From: Bolinopsis microptera
Taxonomy: Eukaryota; Ctenophora; Tentaculata; Lobata; Bolinopsidae
Length of the DNA stretch: 64,000 nt
NCBI RefSeq assembly: GCF_026151205.1
Contig: NC_087074.1
Coordinates: 16,691,962-16,755,961 of the forward strand
Direction: 5' to 3'
The notes below the pieces were generated by a model. It saw only the letters and a list, made by a program, of their open reading frames with translations. It was not told the DNA's origin and did not search any database. A program made the position numbers and the translations under genes. The first letter of the stretch is position 1. Each line of letters starts with the position of its first letter. Below, piece after piece: positions 30,612 through 41,639 of the stretch.

Positions 30612-32204
30612 TTGAATGTAGACTATAAGATATTCACTCATATTATAAAAAATAGGATCTTAAGTTCACTTCCAACACTTATTAGTACAGCCCAATCCGG
30701 GTTTCAAAAAGGGAAGAGTACCAGCGATAATCTGATCTTAATGTATCTAACCTTAGAACATTACCATGATAACCAAGAGGATACTGGTATGATTATGCAG
30801 GTCGACCTCCAACGGGCTTTCGACTCGGTCGAACATAAGTTTCTTTTCAGTGTCTTGGAAGGTATGGGGTTTGGAAATTATTTAATCAACTTGGTGAGAG
30901 TGGCATTTCACGCTGGTATGAGTTACGCTAACGTTAACGGACACCTTAGCAGCCCTGTTCACATACTTCGTGGCGTCCATCAGGGGAGCCCCCTTTCCCC
31001 AATTATTTTCCTCCTAGTGTCCCAGGTACTTAGTAATAAGCTACAGTATAACCCTTATATTAAAGGCCTCAGCATTAATGGTATCGACATACTCATGAGT
31101 CTGTTTGCTGATGACACGGATCTGTACCTGGATCCCTCCCAGGCTTGCGTAGATGCAGTTATACTAGAGCTCAACCTGTTCGGTCAGCACTCAGGCTGTA
31201 AGCCCAACATCAGTAAAACTAAGTGCATACCTTTAGGAGCTACCAGAGACAACACTAGTCTTCGAAATTACCTTACCAGTACATACGGGGAAGACATGGT
31301 AGCTAACGAGTTTACAGCATTAGGAGTCAAGTTCGACAACACGTCTAGTGGAGCTGATCTCTGCAAAATGAACTACCACAGTAAACTTAGTAACGCCAGC
31401 TCCGCTATCAACACCTGGAGTAAGAGAGACTTAACTCTGATAGGAAAGTGCACAATTATTAAATCTCTTATTCTTTCCCAGTTCACTTACCTTATCATAC
31501 CACTAGAAACTCCTGATACTAACACCATCAGTAAAATAGACACTATGATTTTTCATTTCTTGTGGGGTTGTAAGAGGGATAAGTTGAAACGTGATATTGT
31601 TACTTCTCCTCGTGAATGTGGGGGTCTAGGTCTCTTCTATACTAACGATTTTATTATAGGTTTAAAAGTGTCACTTATAGGAAAAGTTATCGATCCTAAT
31701 TTCCAACATGCCTGGAAAAATATTATCATCAATCAGCTTTTACACCCAAATATACCAACTGTGTGTATAGAAAACTGTCTCACATTAAAGAATACTGGTT
31801 TTACCTTTAACCTACTTCGCCATTATAAGCTTTGGAAGTCTATTTCTTCACAGTCAAGTAAGAGTACAGTCAACCACTGTGTGTGGGGAAGCGACGTAAT
31901 AACGGACATTGGCTCCAAGCTCTGGAACGCTATTCTTATTGATAGAAATATCATCTATCTTTCTGATTTCGTTTCAGAGGAAGGTAACCTCTTAAGTTTC
32001 CAGCAATTTCTGAGAAAGTGGGGCCAAACAAGTAGTATAATCTCTTCGACTCAATATGCGAGTATAAAATTGGGAATACGTCGATTTAATAATACCGATA
32101 CGTTTACAAGTAACATTACATTTATCGATACCCAACTTTCACTTCGCTTTTGGAGAGGTAGGAATACCCCCAACTCTAGATACTCCTCTCACTATCAAAG
32201 GTAG
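30612..32204 (+). pseudogene. LINE reverse transcriptase, truncated ORF
   Basis: 530 codons from 30612 begin inside the RT fingers (KIFTHIIKNRIL) and carry QSGFQKGKST, VDLQRAFDSVEH, GVHQGSPLSP and the catalytic LFADDTDLY. The C-terminal thumb follows. A frame break near 32200 separates the remainder. Layout fits the L1/Tx1 side of non-LTR elements. No upstream endonuclease exists, so it is dead. Confidence 0.8.
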
Positions 32205-33262
32205 AAACATTAGAGATACCATGTCTAAGCGTTTAGATCCCAGCACCCTTCCTCCAATGAGGAACTGGAGTGCTAACCTCTCCTTAACGGATATTGATTG
32301 GATTAGTATTTTTACGGATATTTTTACTTCTTTCTCAAATAACTTCAAACTTATTCAGTACCAATATAAGCTCCTTCACCGGATTAGTACTTGTCGGTAC
32401 ATGAGATATAAAATGAAGATTGAAAAAGATAGTCCAAATTGCTCGTTATGTAATCACAACCTCGAAACTATCTCTCACATATTTATTGACTGTCCAGCCA
32501 CAAGCTCTTTCCTACAGGGAGTAAATCTGTTTATTAGATCGAATATTGACGCAAATTATGACGACCCATATCGTCACTATTTGATTTGCTTAAATCACAG
32601 AGATAAAAGTGTTAACTTCATAAATTCGGTTTGCTGTTGGTTTATTGGAAGGAGTTTCCAGAACAAGGAACCCCTAATCTGGGAGCGATATCTTAAACAT
32701 CTTTAGCTTTACTTATTAGGTGAAAAACCGGATATTATACGGTGCCTTAAAGACGTTATACCTTGATGACCATTTTATACCCAAAGTTCTGGTTCCACTA
32801 TACACTCTTGTTTATTTATTTTCTCGAAAATTCAGCCGTGCCTTACCTTTACCCTTTATTTCACAAGTTGTAGCTAGTGGAGTTATCTCCACTACTAGTA
32901 TTGATATAGAGTCACATTTAAAACCAGTAGTATCTCTCCTTTTTCTCTCCATCTTATGTGCAATTTATTACTCTATATCCACTGACTTTATTCGACGTAT
33001 TATCTAAAAGAATAAAAAAAATTGTGTGCGTGTGTTTTTATATTTATTTTGCTACGGCGCATGTGAAACCCCGGAGAAGCTGAAATGACACTCTCTGAAC
33101 CCTTGGTGCCGCTCAGATTTTGCCTCTTGGCTGGTAAGCCGAGTCATGATCGATTAACTCAGCTTCTTCGGTACAACACAGACCGGAGGGTACTATTAGC
33201 CGCTTTGCCGGTGGTATCCTCCTGGTGTCCTGGGGTTTGGCAGGTTCCTCATTAAAAAAATA

Positions 33263-33310
<48 letters not shown>
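30614..33310 (+). mobile_element. 5'-truncated L1/Tx1-like LINE with poly(A)
   Basis: A 2.7-kb insertion ends in a ~40-bp A tract (33268-33310). It is flanked by AAAAAAGGTTT at 30603-30613 and again at the tract's end (GGTTT 33311-33315), a target-site duplication. It begins inside the reverse-transcriptase domain, so the endonuclease and ORF1 are missing. It lies within the Tigger relic. Confidence 0.85.
32221..32706 (+). pseudogene. LINE C-terminal zinc-ribbon ORF
   Basis: Frame-shifted continuation of the RT polyprotein. It contains YQYKLLHRI and the C-terminal zinc motif SPNCSLCNHNLETISHIFID (CxxC...H...C), typical after the RT of L1/Tx1-like LINEs. A third open piece at 32720-33007 may be the tail. 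Confidence 0.7.
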
Positions 33311-33312
<2 letters not shown>

Positions 33313-33689
33313 TTTCCACAAAGCTAGAAATCACTGATGCTTGTTTAAGCATGGACTATTTCATGCACGAAAACCCATTTAATGAAAATGATATGTGATA
33401 TTAGACACTGATCATGTACACATATTTTAACATTTTTACTGCTTAATGACTGCTATTCTTACTTACTGTAGAAAAATGGATTAAAAAATCATTTGCTGAA
33501 ATTAAAAAAAAGTCAAAAATTGAAAAAAATTCGGATTTTTGATGGTTTTGAATGCCTTCGAGCGTTCATATTAATGTCCGTTTACAATTATGTCCGTTCA
33601 TGTAATGTCCGTCCAAATAAGGTCCGATAAGGTATATGTTGCTCAGGCAATTAATAGGGGTGGTTGGCATGTTGCATAATAAGCAGTTA

Positions 33690-33830
33690 CATCACTGCTT
33701 ATAATGTGATAACTTTGAGTTGTGAAAATAGTTTTATCCAACGAGTTTGACGAGTTGGATAAAACGAGTTACATACTGAGGTTTGACCGAGGTGTGTAAC
33801 TCATGTTATCATATTATAAGCAGTGATGTA
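33690..33830. repeat. Hairpin-forming inverted repeat
   Basis: ACATCACTGCTTATAATGTG and its inverse near 33795-33830 surround an inner dyad (TTTTATCCAACGAG / GAGTTGGATAAAA). Perhaps a small palindromic MITE. No coding. Confidence 0.6.
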
Positions 33831-33942
33831 AATGCATTCTCTGATGATCTACGAAATGATGCTAGCGAATGTAGCATTTACATCGGAAATTAACGGCCGA
33901 TAATATTACTACATATAACATTCTGTAACACTCATATAAACA

Positions 33943-34030
33943 CTGTTATTCATATTGAGCTTCGACCATGTTGCTCGAGCAATTATATGTTGCTCAGGCA
34001 ATTAATAGGGGTGGTTGGCATGTTGCATAA
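33943..34030. repeat. Second copy of the Tigger target region (empty site)
   Basis: Matches both Tigger flanks (29990-30039 and 33633-33680) continuously through CAATTATATGTTGC. This shows a segment that was duplicated before or around the insertion and kept the uninterrupted TA target. Confidence 0.8.
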
Positions 34031-34129
34031 TCACTTTTTGCCAACTTTCTACCCCCCCCCCCCCCCCCCTTCCGTCATTAGTTTAACTCATAACTATTAT
34101 ATTGAGATTACACCTTTTTTTCTTCAGAA

Positions 34130-35593
34130 ATGTCGGAACAAAAACCTAAAAAGTTGCGCAAGGATAATCATAAAATAGAGATGATAGAGATCGAACAACC
34201 TGCTGCTAGCTCATCATCTTGTGCATGTAAATTGGAGGATGGCTGCACTGAATTTAGTAATGAGCCCTTCAAGACTGAACCTACTACAAATGAAGATATG
34301 AAGGAAATGAAGGAAGTGGGTAATATGAATTCCTGTAAGTTAGTCATAAAAACTGAACCTGTAGACTGTAAACAATTTCAATGTGATCTTTTTCAAGAGT
34401 CAGTCGATCAACCCAACTTATCTCTTTCTAATGAACAATCTGTCCCTGATCCTCTGAAGACCAACCCTCATAGCAATGTGGTTATCTCTCATTCTATTGG
34501 AAATACTAATCTTTCTGGGTCTGGCCTCAACTTAAAGAAGCATATGTCGACTCACACTGGAGAGAAATCTGACACTGGCAGTTTGTGTGACTATAGGGCT
34601 AGCCAATCAAGCCAATTAAAGAAATATAATTTGACTCATACTGGACAGAAACCTTATCCCTGCAGTTTGTGTGACTATAGAGCCAACAAATCAGGTGTTT
34701 TGAAGAAACATATGTTGACTCATACTGGAGAAAAACCTTATAAATGTGATATTTGTAGCTACTCTGCAAGACAAAATGCTCATCTCACTGCTCACAAACG
34801 AACTCACACTAGAGAGAAACCTTATCCCTGCAGTTTGTGTGACTACAGGGCTAAGGCATCGGTTGTTTTAAAGAGACATATGTTTACTCACACTGGAGAG
34901 AATACTCACAAGTGTGATATTTGTAACTACTCGGCTGGAAGTAAAAGTTCTCTGAAGAGTCACAAACGAATTCACCCTGGTGAGAAACCTTACCCATGTA
35001 ATTTGTGTGACTATAGAGCTAGCCAATCAAGCAATTTGAAAAAACATATGTTTACTCATACTGGAGAAAAACCTTATAAATGTGATATTTGTAGCTACTC
35101 TGCAAGACAAAATGCTCATCTCACTGCTCACAAACGAACTCACACTAGAGAGAAACCTTATCCTTGCAGTTTGTGTTACTACAGGGCTAACACATCAGTT
35201 GTTTTAAAGAGACATATGTTTACTCACACTGGAGAGAATACTCACAAGTGTGATATTTGTAACTACTCGGCTGGAAGTAAAAGTTCTCTGAAGAGTCACA
35301 AACGAACTCACCCTGGTGAGAAACCTTACCCATGTAATTTGTGTGACTATAGAGCTAGCCAATCAAGCAATTTGAAAAAACATATGTTTACTCATACTGG
35401 AGAAAAACCTTATAAATGTGATATTTGTAGCTACTCTGCAAGACAAAATGCTCATCTCACTGCTCACAAACGAACTCACACTAGAGAGAAACCTTATCCC
35501 TGCAGTTTGTGTTACTGCAGGGCTAACACATCATTTGTTTTAAAGAGACGTATGTTTGCTCATACTGGAGAGAAACCAAAATGTGATATTTGA
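34130..35593 (+). CDS. C2H2 zinc-finger protein, truncated at the last finger
   Basis: 487 codons in one exon, with ATG three bases after a TTTTTTTCTTCAG acceptor, so a 5' untranslated exon is likely. The N-terminal ~135 residues have SUMO-type motifs (VIKTEP, FKTEP). Ten intact C2H2 fingers with TGEKPY-type linkers follow, alternating CSLCDYRA and CDICSYSA types. Fingers are duplicated as a four-finger block of 336 bp. The first finger lacks a Cys, the eleventh has Arg for a His (KRRMFAH), and the twelfth ends at TGA where Cys (TGT) is expected. Likely a nuclear DNA-binding protein. Target unknown. Confidence 0.75.
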   Translation: MSEQKPKKLRKDNHKIEMIEIEQPAASSSSCACKLEDGCTEFSNEPFKTEPTTNEDMKEMKEVGNMNSCKLVIKTEPVDCKQFQCDLFQESVDQPNLSLSNEQSVPDPLKTNPHSNVVISHSIGNTNLSGSGLNLKKHMSTHTGEKSDTGSLCDYRASQSSQLKKYNLTHTGQKPYPCSLCDYRANKSGVLKKHMLTHTGEKPYKCDICSYSARQNAHLTAHKRTHTREKPYPCSLCDYRAKASVVLKRHMFTHTGENTHKCDICNYSAGSKSSLKSHKRIHPGEKPYPCNLCDYRASQSSNLKKHMFTHTGEKPYKCDICSYSARQNAHLTAHKRTHTREKPYPCSLCYYRANTSVVLKRHMFTHTGENTHKCDICNYSAGSKSSLKSHKRTHPGEKPYPCNLCDYRASQSSNLKKHMFTHTGEKPYKCDICSYSARQNAHLTAHKRTHTREKPYPCSLCYCRANTSFVLKRRMFAHTGEKPKCDI

Positions 35594-35756
35594 AGCTACT
35601 CATCTGCACGAAGTGACACTCTTACTTTGGTAATCGTACTGTAGTGCGACACGTACTCTAGTGCGATTACTACTGGATAAGAAGCGCGACGACAAGACCT
35701 ACTGACGATGCACTAATAAGACCTGCTCCGGACGCCTAAGTCTCGCGAACGACACT

Positions 35757-35984
35757 GCTGTGACCAGTACGAAGACCCATTCCCACGGCTGGAGAATTCC
35801 CCTTGCATTCGGCTTACTCCCCGGAAAGACACAGGCTCATTATGAAGCCCTCTGGGATGAGCTCCTTGCATTTGAAGTCGACCCTCAATCTATCATGAGT
35901 GACTACGAGAGAGCCCTGATCAACGCTGTGGAGACAACCTGGCCCACTACGTGGGCCAGGTTATATTCAATGATTTTGAATTGA
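35757..35984 (+). pseudogene. MULE transposase fragment
   Basis: Encodes PLAFGLLPGKTQAHYEALWD...QSIMSDYERALINAV, matching the conserved FxLLPxKTxxTY...DxExA block of Mutator-like transposases. It ends in a perfect 27-bp palindrome and a second inverted repeat, so only a fragment remains. Confidence 0.65.
35936..35962. repeat. Perfect 27-bp palindrome
   Basis: AACCTGGCCCAC-TAC-GTGGGCCAGGTT forms a 12-bp stem with a 3-base loop. A second inverted repeat (ATATTCAA...TTGAATAT) follows directly at 35963-35988. These may be transposon-end or fold-back remnants. Confidence 0.85.
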
Positions 35985-36351
35985 ATATTGTGATTGTAAT
36001 TCTTTGATTTTATATTTAACCCCATTATAGTCTATGTTATAAGTCTGAGTGGAGTTGGGTTAGAAACATATAAGAGATACGATGATTTAACTTGTAGAAG
36101 CTTTCAATAAACATGTGTTAATCGTCGTCAGCTGAATGTGATGGGGTGGACAATGCTTATATGTGATTGAGTGGTGTCAGGGATGGAGGGTGGGGGAGGT
36201 GTGGGTGGGAAAGTGAAAATTACAGTACAATGTCAGTAAAAATTTAGTCTTCTGTTGAGGTTGAGAAGGAAATGCCAGATGGTCTGGACTTTAAGGATTT
36301 GGCAATTTTAGGAAGAATGGCAATTTTAGGAAGAATGGGGTCCCAGTTATA

Positions 36352-36986
36352 AGCGCCATGAGTTGGCACAGAATTTTTTGTCTCTGATTTTGATAAATTT
36401 GGTACCAAAAGTTGCCTCTAAGTGTGAATAATGCAAATTCACCGTGTAGCAAAATAACGTCGAGCTATATGTGGGCCTACTGTGCATAACAAGAATGTAC
36501 AAAGGACGAAAAATGGGTAATTTATTGCTTAAAATGCCTATAACTCCTAAAATATTGAATATTTTGAAATAATTATTACAGTATCGTAATGAGCTTAGTC
36601 AGACGCAACTTTTGGTACTAAAATTATAATATTTGAAGCATTAAAATTTCACACAAGGGGGGACCCTTGTGTTCACTGTTCAGATTGAAAAATTTTGAAA
36701 ATAATTTTCCTTTAAATCTTAAAATATTAGTACTAAAAGTTTTGTCTCGATGAGCTGATTACGATGCCATAATAATTATGTGATAATAACTGAAAATGTG
36801 AAAGTTATAGGCCAAAAACTAAAAATTTGCGCGAAAAAAGCACGCGCGGCGAACAAGCGCTGTGTAGCATTTTTAGCAAAAATTGCTACACGGTGGATTT
36901 ATTTTATTCACATTTTTAGACAAATTTTGGTACCAAATTTATCAAAATCGGAGAAAAAAAGTTCTGTGCTCGCGCTTGGCGCTTAT
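36352..36986. mobile_element. MITE with ~105-bp inverted repeats, Harbinger-like
   Basis: Imperfect inverted arms: TAAGCGCCATGAGTTGGCAC at 36352 and its inverse ending TTGGCGCTTA near 36986. Both contain AAATTTGGTACCAAAA-type sequence. TTA lies at both flanks, a 3-bp duplication as in PIF/Harbinger. No ORF. Confidence 0.65.
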
Positions 36987-37106
36987 TACACTGACTATTA
37001 CTCATACACGACTACACTCTTGTCACTTAAAAACATTGTATTGCAATGTCATATAAAGTTTTAAATACATCAATGTGACATGACAAAGTTTTAATACTTG
37101 TGACAA

Positions 37107-37150
37107 AGTTTTAATACTTTCAACACTACTATATAACAAATAATTTGAGA
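37107..37150. repeat. Empty site matching the Helitron-like insertion at 20169
   Basis: TTTCAACACTACTATA joined directly to TAACAAATAATTTGAG. The same two halves flank the 504-bp insertion at 20169-20672. This gives the insertion point (A|T) and its size. Confidence 0.8.
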
Positions 37151-37290
37151 TCATGAATACGATGTAGTTACAATTACATTGAAACGTCGAGTAATCTCCT
37201 TTCCCTAATAAGAGCATTTTTACTTGTCGCAACAACCGGGATAAAGATGATTTTACACAGAATACAATGTGACAACATATATAATTACAC

Positions 37291-37911
37291 TAGGTAGTGC
37301 GCCATTGACAGTGAGCCGCGCGTGCCGACTGTAGGATGGTTTTTTAGCGCTAATTTCGGCCAGCACAATTTTCTTCAAACAAATAGATATTAAGTATCTT
37401 TCCCGACCTCCGATTGCAACAAAAATTGGTAAGCTTACTCATAGATTTACAAGGAAAGTGTCCGAAAAGTTTAAAGCATATCCGACCATCAGACATTATG
37501 TTACAGCTAAAAGCAGCGTATTTTGCCCCATTTTGATCACTTCATCAACTCCGATATCCACCAAATTTTTCGGACAGTTGTGAAAGCCCTATTGGAAGCT
37601 GAAAATTGGCGACGACCTTCGAAGGTCGTCGCCAATTTTCAGAATGATCTCATTCAAGGAACTGAAGATATATCCAAATAATACGACAAAAATCAACGAA
37701 TTTGGTCAAATTTGGTCAAATTACGCGACTTTTACAGCTAATTTTGCTCCAAAAGCCGCGCACCATCAAATATGGCACCTAGGCGAAACTCACTGATCTT
37801 TCCAAAAAGGTATGACAAATTTGGTATTGTGAAAATTCTCACAGTCTCTAGAAAACGATGGTACAAAAATTTTTAAAATCCGAGCAAGTTTATTTTGATG
37901 GTGCACCCCCT
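37291..37911. mobile_element. hAT-like MITE family 2, copy B
   Basis: 621 bp related to 25716-26304 over its length, with ends TAGGTAGTGCGCC...GTGCACCCCCT. AATTACAC flanks both sides (37283-37290, 37912-37919), an exact 8-bp target duplication. Confidence 0.85.
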
Positions 37912-38137
37912 AATTACACCTCATTGCTGTGTGTACATACGATACCCTGCATAATAAAATATTAATGCACATCTGACAACCTGCGCGCATGCAACAAACA
38001 ATTTAACGGGTAAAATATTAGTTTCAAAATACCGCGCCGTCGACGAGTCCAACTCGGCATGCGCCCTGGTACATGGTAGGTTATAATCCTACAACAGAAA
38101 ATAGTATGCAATAGAAAAATTGTTTAACATGACAACA

Positions 38138-38262
38138 AGTTGTATCACGTTGCGACCCCCACGGTCGTTTCACTATATCGTCCTGACGATTTTATCGTCC
38201 TGACGATACAGGGGGAGCCGCGCACTTCGTGTGTCGTGCGCGGCGGGTCATACAACGTATGA
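38138..38262. mobile_element. ~130-bp MITE-like repeat, copy 3 of 3
   Basis: TTGTATCACGTTGCGACCCC...GGGTCATACAACGTATGA, homologous to 24065-24195 and 26368-26488. Contains the small duplicated GTCCTGACGATA element. Confidence 0.6.
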
Positions 38263-38317
38263 CGTATGACAAACAACAAGCAAATAATAAAACATAAAAT
38301 GTAAAATACAATTGAAT

Positions 38318-40910
38318 AGACTGGCAGACTGTATCCGTGTCGTCAGGAGGTTCCAGTGAGACTCAGCTATCAGCTCACTCCCTTCTCAACTTCATGGCCA
38401 AGCATCTGCTGAGTCAATACGTCCTTTGTCCAACCAGGGGTAACAATGTTCTAGACTTGTTCATCACGAATAACAGCAGACTTGTTACTAATGTTCAGGC
38501 ACAAGCTACCTCACTGTCTGACCATCATCTGGTGGATGTTATGCTCGCTACCAATCCGCTATCCCGAAAGGAGGCTACCATCCCTAAGTTTGACGAAAGT
38601 AGCTTCAGGTCTCTTGACTTTTTTAAGGCGGATTTTGATGCTCTAAAGGAGGAGTTACAGGAAGTTAACTGGTCTCAGCTTCGTGACTCATGCTCCTTTG
38701 AGGAGTTTCCTGCTCTTTTTACGGAGACCCTGTTCCAGATTTGCTGTTCGTGTGTTCCTCAGAAATCGGTGCCCTCTGGACGTCCTAAGCACAGCAACGC
38801 GTTGAGACGGAAATGCAACCGGCAAAAAGCACGACTCCAAGCATTAATTGACAAGAATGCTTCAGAAGACCAGATCAAGGCAGTCAGGAATAAAGTTGCA
38901 CTCTTACAGTACGACATCATGACTGCACATACCAAGAAACTGGATGAGAAGGAGAACAGAGCCATCGAGAAGATTAAAAGTAATCCGAAGTTCTTCTATA
39001 GTTATGCCCGATCCCTCTCAACTATCAAATCCAGTATTAACATGCTATTTGATGCAAACCAGGAGATCACTACTGACACAAAGCAGATGGCGGACTTACT
39101 TCAGGAGCAGTTCAGCTCCGTGTTCAGTGATCCAAGCTCTCCTGATATCAAGGACCCAGATTTCCCGTTACCTATGATCGAACATCCGCAAACTCTTGAA
39201 GATTTTTGCATCATGGATGACGATATCATATCTGCAATTGGGAATATTCCTCCTAACTCTGCTAGCGGACCTGATGGAATACCTGCTATCCTCTTAAAGA
39301 GCTGTGCAAAAGAGATGTGCGAGCCGATACGGCTCATCTGGAGCGAATCCTTTGAGCGTGGTGAAGTACCTAAGTTCTACAAAGATACCTACATCACTCC
39401 TCTATACAAAAAGGGTGATCGGGCGAGAGCTGTCAACTACCGGCCGGTGGCGCTCACATCTCACGTTATAAAAGTGTACGAACGCATACTGCGTGGCAAG
39501 ATGGTTAGCTTCATAGAGAAGAACGGATTACTCTGTGATAATCAACATGGCTTTCGATCTGGGCGGAGCTGTCTCACCCAACTGCTCAGTCACGTTGATG
39601 ACATTGTTCAAGGATTGGTGAAAAACGCTGATACTGATGCCATATACCTTGACTTTGCGAAAGCATTTGATAAAGTGGATCACCGACTGCTTATTAAGAA
39701 ACTTAGAAGAATGGGAATTCACGAAAAGGTGGTGTCGTGGATTGAATCCTTCTTAAGTGACCGCACACAGTGTGTTGTGTTGGACGGGATGTCATCACTT
39801 GCTGCAGCAATCATAAGCGGAGTGCCACAGGGTACAGTTTTGGGCCCGCTGCTTTTCATTTTGTTCATTAATGACATGAAGCTGTGCATCACAGGATGTG
39901 TCATTAGATTCTTTGCTGACGATACACGGATTTTGAGGCACATCTATACACTTGAAGATGCAAGTATACTGCAAAATGATCTCAACTCTGTCATTGACTG
40001 GGCAAGATGCAATAACATGTCATTGCATGAGGATAAATTTGAGATACTCGTGCACAAACACTGTCCCCGAAACAGCTTGCAAGACCTCCCGTTTGCCATC
40101 CTGACGCAAACTTATCAAGTTTCGCATGGTAACATAATGTACCCTACGGATGCAGTCAAAGACCTGGGGGTTTTGATCTCGGCGGACTTGTCTTGGAGCT
40201 CACATGTTACTATGATAGCAGATCGTGCCCGTAAAGTTGCCTCTTGGGTTCTGAGCGCTTTTAGATCGAGAAACAAGATCACTATGCTGACCCTCTACAA
40301 GTCATTAGTCAGAAGCCATCTCGAGTACTGTTGTCCCCTCTGGAATTCAACTAAGCAAGCTGATATCGCTGAGCTAGAGGGAGTACAACGTACATTTACG
40401 TCCAAAATACATGGTGTGCAACATCTGAACTATTGGCAGAGACTGAAGGCCTTAAAATTGATGTCACTTCAACGGAGGAGAGAACGTTACACTATCATTC
40501 ATATGTGGAAGATCCTACACAAGAAGTGTCCTAATGATGTCAACGTTCAGTTTACAGATACACTCCGTTATGGCCAGAAAGCAGTAGTCCCTAGCTTGTC
40601 AACGTCCAGTAGCCTAAGGAATCAATCGATCTTTGACAGCTCATTTGTAGTGATGGGGCCTCGATTGTGGAACATCATTCCCGCAAACCTGCACCTTATC
40701 GAGGACCCCCTACGTTTCAAGTCATTGTTGACGGAGTTTGTTACATCTATTCCGGACGAACCTCCTGTTACTGGATATTGTTGCCAGAACGGGAATTCGT
40801 TATTGAACTGGAGCGCAGAAAAGACAGCAACTTCGCTGCACGGGTGGTCAGCCGTTCTGATGACCCGATAGAGGATCTATGAAGCAACCCCAAGTAACCC
40901 AAGTAAGTAA
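38318..40910 (+). mobile_element. 5'-truncated CR1/Jockey-like LINE
   Basis: Starts inside the endonuclease domain and ends after the stop in a short CCCAAGTAACCCAAGTAAG repeat, as CR1-type elements end in short tandem repeats rather than poly(A). The single ORF remains fully open, so the insertion is young compared with neighbours. No target duplication was identified. Confidence 0.75.
38337..40871 (+). CDS. CR1/Jockey-like LINE polyprotein (endonuclease end plus reverse transcriptase)
   Basis: An uninterrupted frame of about 844 codons continues in frame upstream to about 38318 without an ATG. The start is therefore the truncated endonuclease (NVLDLFITNN, SLSDHHLVDV), not a true N-terminus. 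A linker follows, then the RT: YRPVALTSHVIKVYERI, HGFRSGRSCLTQL, DFAKAFDKVDH, SGVPQGTVLGPLLF and the catalytic RFFADDT. The C-terminal region (RSHLEYCCPLWN, GPRLWNIIP) is typical of CR1/Jockey/Rex elements. It should still encode RT activity but cannot mobilise itself without the full endonuclease. Confidence 0.85.
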   Translation: MSSGGSSETQLSAHSLLNFMAKHLLSQYVLCPTRGNNVLDLFITNNSRLVTNVQAQATSLSDHHLVDVMLATNPLSRKEATIPKFDESSFRSLDFFKADFDALKEELQEVNWSQLRDSCSFEEFPALFTETLFQICCSCVPQKSVPSGRPKHSNALRRKCNRQKARLQALIDKNASEDQIKAVRNKVALLQYDIMTAHTKKLDEKENRAIEKIKSNPKFFYSYARSLSTIKSSINMLFDANQEITTDTKQMADLLQEQFSSVFSDPSSPDIKDPDFPLPMIEHPQTLEDFCIMDDDIISAIGNIPPNSASGPDGIPAILLKSCAKEMCEPIRLIWSESFERGEVPKFYKDTYITPLYKKGDRARAVNYRPVALTSHVIKVYERILRGKMVSFIEKNGLLCDNQHGFRSGRSCLTQLLSHVDDIVQGLVKNADTDAIYLDFAKAFDKVDHRLLIKKLRRMGIHEKVVSWIESFLSDRTQCVVLDGMSSLAAAIISGVPQGTVLGPLLFILFINDMKLCITGCVIRFFADDTRILRHIYTLEDASILQNDLNSVIDWARCNNMSLHEDKFEILVHKHCPRNSLQDLPFAILTQTYQVSHGNIMYPTDAVKDLGVLISADLSWSSHVTMIADRARKVASWVLSAFRSRNKITMLTLYKSLVRSHLEYCCPLWNSTKQADIAELEGVQRTFTSKIHGVQHLNYWQRLKALKLMSLQRRRERYTIIHMWKILHKKCPNDVNVQFTDTLRYGQKAVVPSLSTSSSLRNQSIFDSSFVVMGPRLWNIIPANLHLIEDPLRFKSLLTEFVTSIPDEPPVTGYCCQNGNSLLNWSAEKTATSLHGWSAVLMTR

Positions 40911-41639
40911 TGACTTCGCCGCTTCAACGCGCCGCGCAAACTATTGTTTTTACTGTTTACTTCGCATCGAAGACAATATTATTGCTTTGTTAATTAATTG
41001 CAGAGCAACGATCTGAAAGCAAAAAGAGTTGACATCGTGATCGTCAATCAAAAATTTAAAACCATTAAAATTTAAAATTGCTGCAATTGCTTTACAGGAT
41101 TAATTTATTAAAATATTTTAAGTTTTACAGTTTATCTTGCTAAAACTATAAAATTTTGTGCGCACCCTCAAGTAAACAGTAAAATAAGCTGCACTGTACT
41201 GCAATTCTTATTAAATCTTTTAACATTTAATTGAAGGGTTAATTAATTATAATGATGTCACTCATTTGCAGCTCGTGGCAAGGACCAATGTTACCTGTGG
41301 ACCTCAGGCTACCATGTTCATTATCATATATTGCATATAGAAATTTGGCGGAATGACAGGCTGAGCGCGGCCCAGTAAGGACCAATGTTACCTGGGGACC
41401 TCTTGTAGGTTTACAACTTACCAGTGACCAGGATGCGCGCCGAGTTGGACTTGACCATTGTTAATGATTTGGCCCGGCGCGCGCTACTTCGTAGCTCATG
41501 CCGTCGGGCCATTTCGAGAAGAAAGCGGCGCGCGCTACTTCGAAGAAATTTAGATGAGTAACATCCGTCAAAGTTGGACTCGTCGACGGTCCAATATATG
41601 GAACAGATATTTTACGAGTATCACCCGTTAAGGGACCTC

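Larger units (their letters stand above)
30040..33632. mobile_element. Tigger/pogo-like DNA transposon relic split by a LINE
   Basis: Terminal inverted repeats CCTTATCGGACCTTATTTGG at 30040 and their inverse ending 33632, flanked by TA (30038-30039, 33633-33634). The remnant at 30230-30466 reads like a DDE_1 transposase: LLVYDVFKGHL...VPANMTNLFQPLDITVN. Remove the 2.7-kb LINE and only about 0.9 kb remains, so it was already deleted. An unoccupied copy of the target is at 33943-34030. Confidence 0.8.
38005..41632. mobile_element. 3.6-kb element with inverted ends, copy 2, containing a LINE
   Basis: The left end (TTAACGGGTAAAATATTAG near 38005, with CGTCGACGAGTCCAACTCGG) and right end (...GTCGACGGTCCAATATATGG...GTATCACCCGTTAA at 41632) are inverted and match the ends of 21867-24063. 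The interior carries a ~130-bp MITE (38138-38262) and the CR1-like LINE. Relatedness of the two elements is clear only at the ends. Confidence 0.5.

Noticed and set aside
38759-39943. Several minus-strand ORFs of 60-80 codons
   Set aside because: Antisense shadows of the CR1-like reverse-transcriptase frame.
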